Shown piece by piece: positions 62,483-64,000 of a stretch of 64,000 bases of DNA. The first letter of the stretch is position 1, and the number at the start of each line of letters is the position of its first letter. This stretch comes from Psychroserpens sp. NJDZ02. Lineage in GTDB: Bacteria; Bacteroidota; Bacteroidia; Flavobacteriales; Flavobacteriaceae. The notes below the pieces were generated by a model that saw nothing but the letters and a program-made list of their open reading frames with translations, was not told where the DNA came from and made no database searches. The stretch is taken from assembly GCF_004843725.1 (NCBI RefSeq), contig NZ_CP039451.1, positions 3,974,001 through 4,038,000 on the forward strand. Direction: 5' to 3'. The position numbers were made by a program, and so were the translations under genes.

Positions 62483-62516
62483 CAAATTTAGTTTTGTAGC
62501 CTAATACTGTAACAAA
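62483..62516 (-). promoter_or_regulatory. Promoter of msrA-folE
   Basis: On the - strand TTTG (62513-62516), a 22-base spacer and TAAATTTG (62483-62490), a full match to the Bacteroidota consensus, 92 bases before the msrA ATG. A second -7-like TAATTTTG lies at 62441-62448. Confidence 0.65.
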
Positions 62517-62564
62517 GCAAAAAAAATAAAGTCTTTACTACAGTAATCATCAACCAAAAATTAA

Positions 62565-64000
62565 ATGAAACCTTACTTACTGTTCCTTTTCGCAATAATA
62601 ATGTCATATCAATCAATAGCACAAGACAAAAAATCGTATCAAATAAAACGGACTGATTACCCACCAAAAATTGATGGTATTTTAGACGATAAAGCTTGGA
62701 CTGATGCGCAAATAGCCACAGATTTTACAGAATTTAAACCAGATGTGGGCGATACAGCTACAGCAGATAAAAAGACTAAAGTTAGAATGACTTACGACGA
62801 TTCTGGTATTTACGTTGCGGCCTATTGTTATGACAAGCCGGAAGATATTATGCGCCAATTTACACAACGTGATAACTTTGGCCAATCCGATTTTTTTGGT
62901 TTAATATTTAATCCAAATAATGATGCACAAAATAATACCGAGTTCTTCGTATTTAGTTCAGGTACACAAGCAGATGCTGTAGAAAGTCCTAATTATGGAG
63001 AAGACTTTGGATGGAATGCTGTATGGGAAAGTAGCACAAAAATAGTTGAGGATGGTTGGATTGTAGAAATCAAAATACCTTACAGAGCCTTACGTTTTAC
63101 ACAACAGGAAGATCCAACTTGGGGAATCCAGTTTCATAGACATTACAGAAAAACACGTGAACAAACGACGTGGAACGCTATTGATGTCACTAAAGGAAAT
63201 GTTGGTCTTTATAATGCAGAATTAAAAGGCATTACAAACATCACACCTCCTACCCGATTAAGCTTTTTTCCTTATGCTTCTGGATTAGTTAGTACTTATG
63301 ATGGTGAGACAGATTCTGATTTTGCGGCAGGGTTAGATATTAAATATGGTATTACAGAAAACCTAACATTAGATGCTACTTTAATTCCTGATTTTAGTCA
63401 AGCAGGCTTTGACGATGTGCAATTAAATTTAGGCCCTTTTGAACAACAGTTTTCCGAACAACGTCAATTTTTTACAGAAGGTGTAGATCTATTTAGCAAA
63501 GGAAATTTATTTTATTCTCGACGTGTTGGAAATAGTCCCTCTGGACGATTAAACCTAAATGACAACGAGACTATCCAAGAATATCCAGAAAAAGTACAGT
63601 TATTAAATGCTGTAAAAGTATCAGGACGAACAAAAAACGGATTAGGAATTGGTTTTTTTAATGCCATTACAGAAAAAACAGAAGTATCTATTACAGATGC
63701 AGAAACTGGAGGTAAACGGAGTCAAGTGGTAGAACCTCTTGCTAATTATAACATCATGGTTTTAGACCAACAATTTAATAAAAATTCTTCTGTAACATTA
63801 ATTAATACAAATGTAACAAGAGATGGCGATTTTAGAGATGCCAACGTTACTGGGTTGCTTTTAGATTTAGTCAATAAAAACAATACTTATGGGGCTGTAG
63901 CCGAAGTTAAAATGAGCACGTTTAATGACGTTCCTGATAAAGACAATGGTTATAATGCACAATTTGCTATGGGTAAAAATAGTGGAAAACTAAGATATAG
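62565..64000 (+). CDS. CBM9-like / DUF5916 outer-membrane protein (cut by the window edge)
   Basis: The frame is open from ATG 62565 to the end of the window (over 470 codons). It has a signal peptide (FAIIMSYQSIAQ). Residues about 20-210 are a family-9 carbohydrate-binding-like domain (PPKIDGILDDKAWTDA, ..., GWIVEIKIPYRALRF). The following region holds the DUF5916 hallmarks DFSQAGFDDVQLNLGPFEQQ and FFTEGVDLF, with beta-barrel-like strands after it. DUF5916 proteins are predicted outer-membrane barrels with an N-terminal sugar-binding-like domain. The role is unknown. Confidence 0.9.
   Translation, partial: MKPYLLFLFAIIMSYQSIAQDKKSYQIKRTDYPPKIDGILDDKAWTDAQIATDFTEFKPDVGDTATADKKTKVRMTYDDSGIYVAAYCYDKPEDIMRQFTQRDNFGQSDFFGLIFNPNNDAQNNTEFFVFSSGTQADAVESPNYGEDFGWNAVWESSTKIVEDGWIVEIKIPYRALRFTQQEDPTWGIQFHRHYRKTREQTTWNAIDVTKGNVGLYNAELKGITNITPPTRLSFFPYASGLVSTYDGETDSDFAAGLDIKYGITENLTLDATLIPDFSQAGFDDVQLNLGPFEQQFSEQRQFFTEGVDLFSKGNLFYSRRVGNSPSGRLNLNDNETIQEYPEKVQLLNAVKVSGRTKNGLGIGFFNAITEKTEVSITDAETGGKRSQVVEPLANYNIMVLDQQFNKNSSVTLINTNVTRDGDFRDANVTGLLLDLVNKNNTYGAVAEVKMSTFNDVPDKDNGYNAQFAMGKNSGKLRY

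Noticed and set aside
1..64000. Insertion sequences, prophage genes or CRISPR arrays
   Set aside because: I looked for transposase or integrase motifs, terminal repeats and regularly spaced repeats and saw none. The island at the left edge seems to move by cassette exchange rather than by a mobile element visible here.

Overview
The window looks like chromosome from a marine-type member of the Flavobacteriaceae (Bacteroidota). The DNA is very AT-rich. Promoters match the Bacteroidota -33 TTTG / -7 TAnnTTTG pattern. One large secreted enzyme ends in a type IX secretion sorting domain. The housekeeping proteins (GyrA, ClpC, fused aspartokinase/homoserine dehydrogenase, Nnr, PgpH-type HD phosphodiesterase) are of the flavobacterial kind. 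The species cannot be named from the sequence alone.

Layout. (1) 1-9.6 kb is an accessory locus, all on the + strand with tightly overlapping genes: the tail of one DUF2931 gene, a second DUF2931 lipoprotein, a secreted protein, a cytosolic protein of unknown family, a DUF4280 PAAR-like spike protein with a C-terminal Ig-like domain, a signal-less 633-residue protein carrying a complete metzincin zinc site, a secreted companion, the debris of a second copy of the metzincin-tail/companion-head junction, and a long secreted MORN-repeat protein. I read it as an effector/cognate-protein island for a contractile injection system (T6SS subtype iii or similar) whose structural genes are not in the window. 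(2) 9.6-17.1 kb, mostly - strand: small lipoproteins, a DUF2752 protein, an M15 D,D-carboxypeptidase-like lipoprotein, a 1006-residue GH5/beta-helix/T9SS enzyme, and a Ser-Pro-Arg tRNA cluster with a good promoter. (3) 17.2-38.2 kb, housekeeping: PgpH-type c-di-AMP phosphodiesterase, thiolase, C40 peptidase, TPR protein, GyrA, ClpC, HutH, TlpA-like lipoprotein, Nnr, and the thrA-thrB-thrC threonine operon. The operon is preceded by a consensus promoter and a short Thr/Ile-containing leader ORF that may form an attenuator.

(4) 38.3-59.9 kb, almost all + strand: a run of poorly characterised envelope and membrane proteins, two alpha/beta hydrolases, an ECF sigma factor with a small membrane protein, an erythromycin-esterase-like/CarboxypepD fusion, a DUF2459/TIGR02117 protein, a WYL regulator with GyrI-like and DUF1801 genes, and an ATP-grasp protein. 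Several genes here share a recognisable promoter block. A - strand lipoprotein gene is broken by a single amber codon. (5) 60.1-64 kb: a CDP-alcohol phosphatidyltransferase, then msrA-folE on the - strand, and the start of a large CBM9-like/DUF5916 outer-membrane protein that runs off the window.

Most genes end in clear hairpin terminators. The most interesting material is the metzincin effector island with its duplication scar, the putative thr leader, the shared promoter block, the amber pseudogene and two unusual domain fusions.
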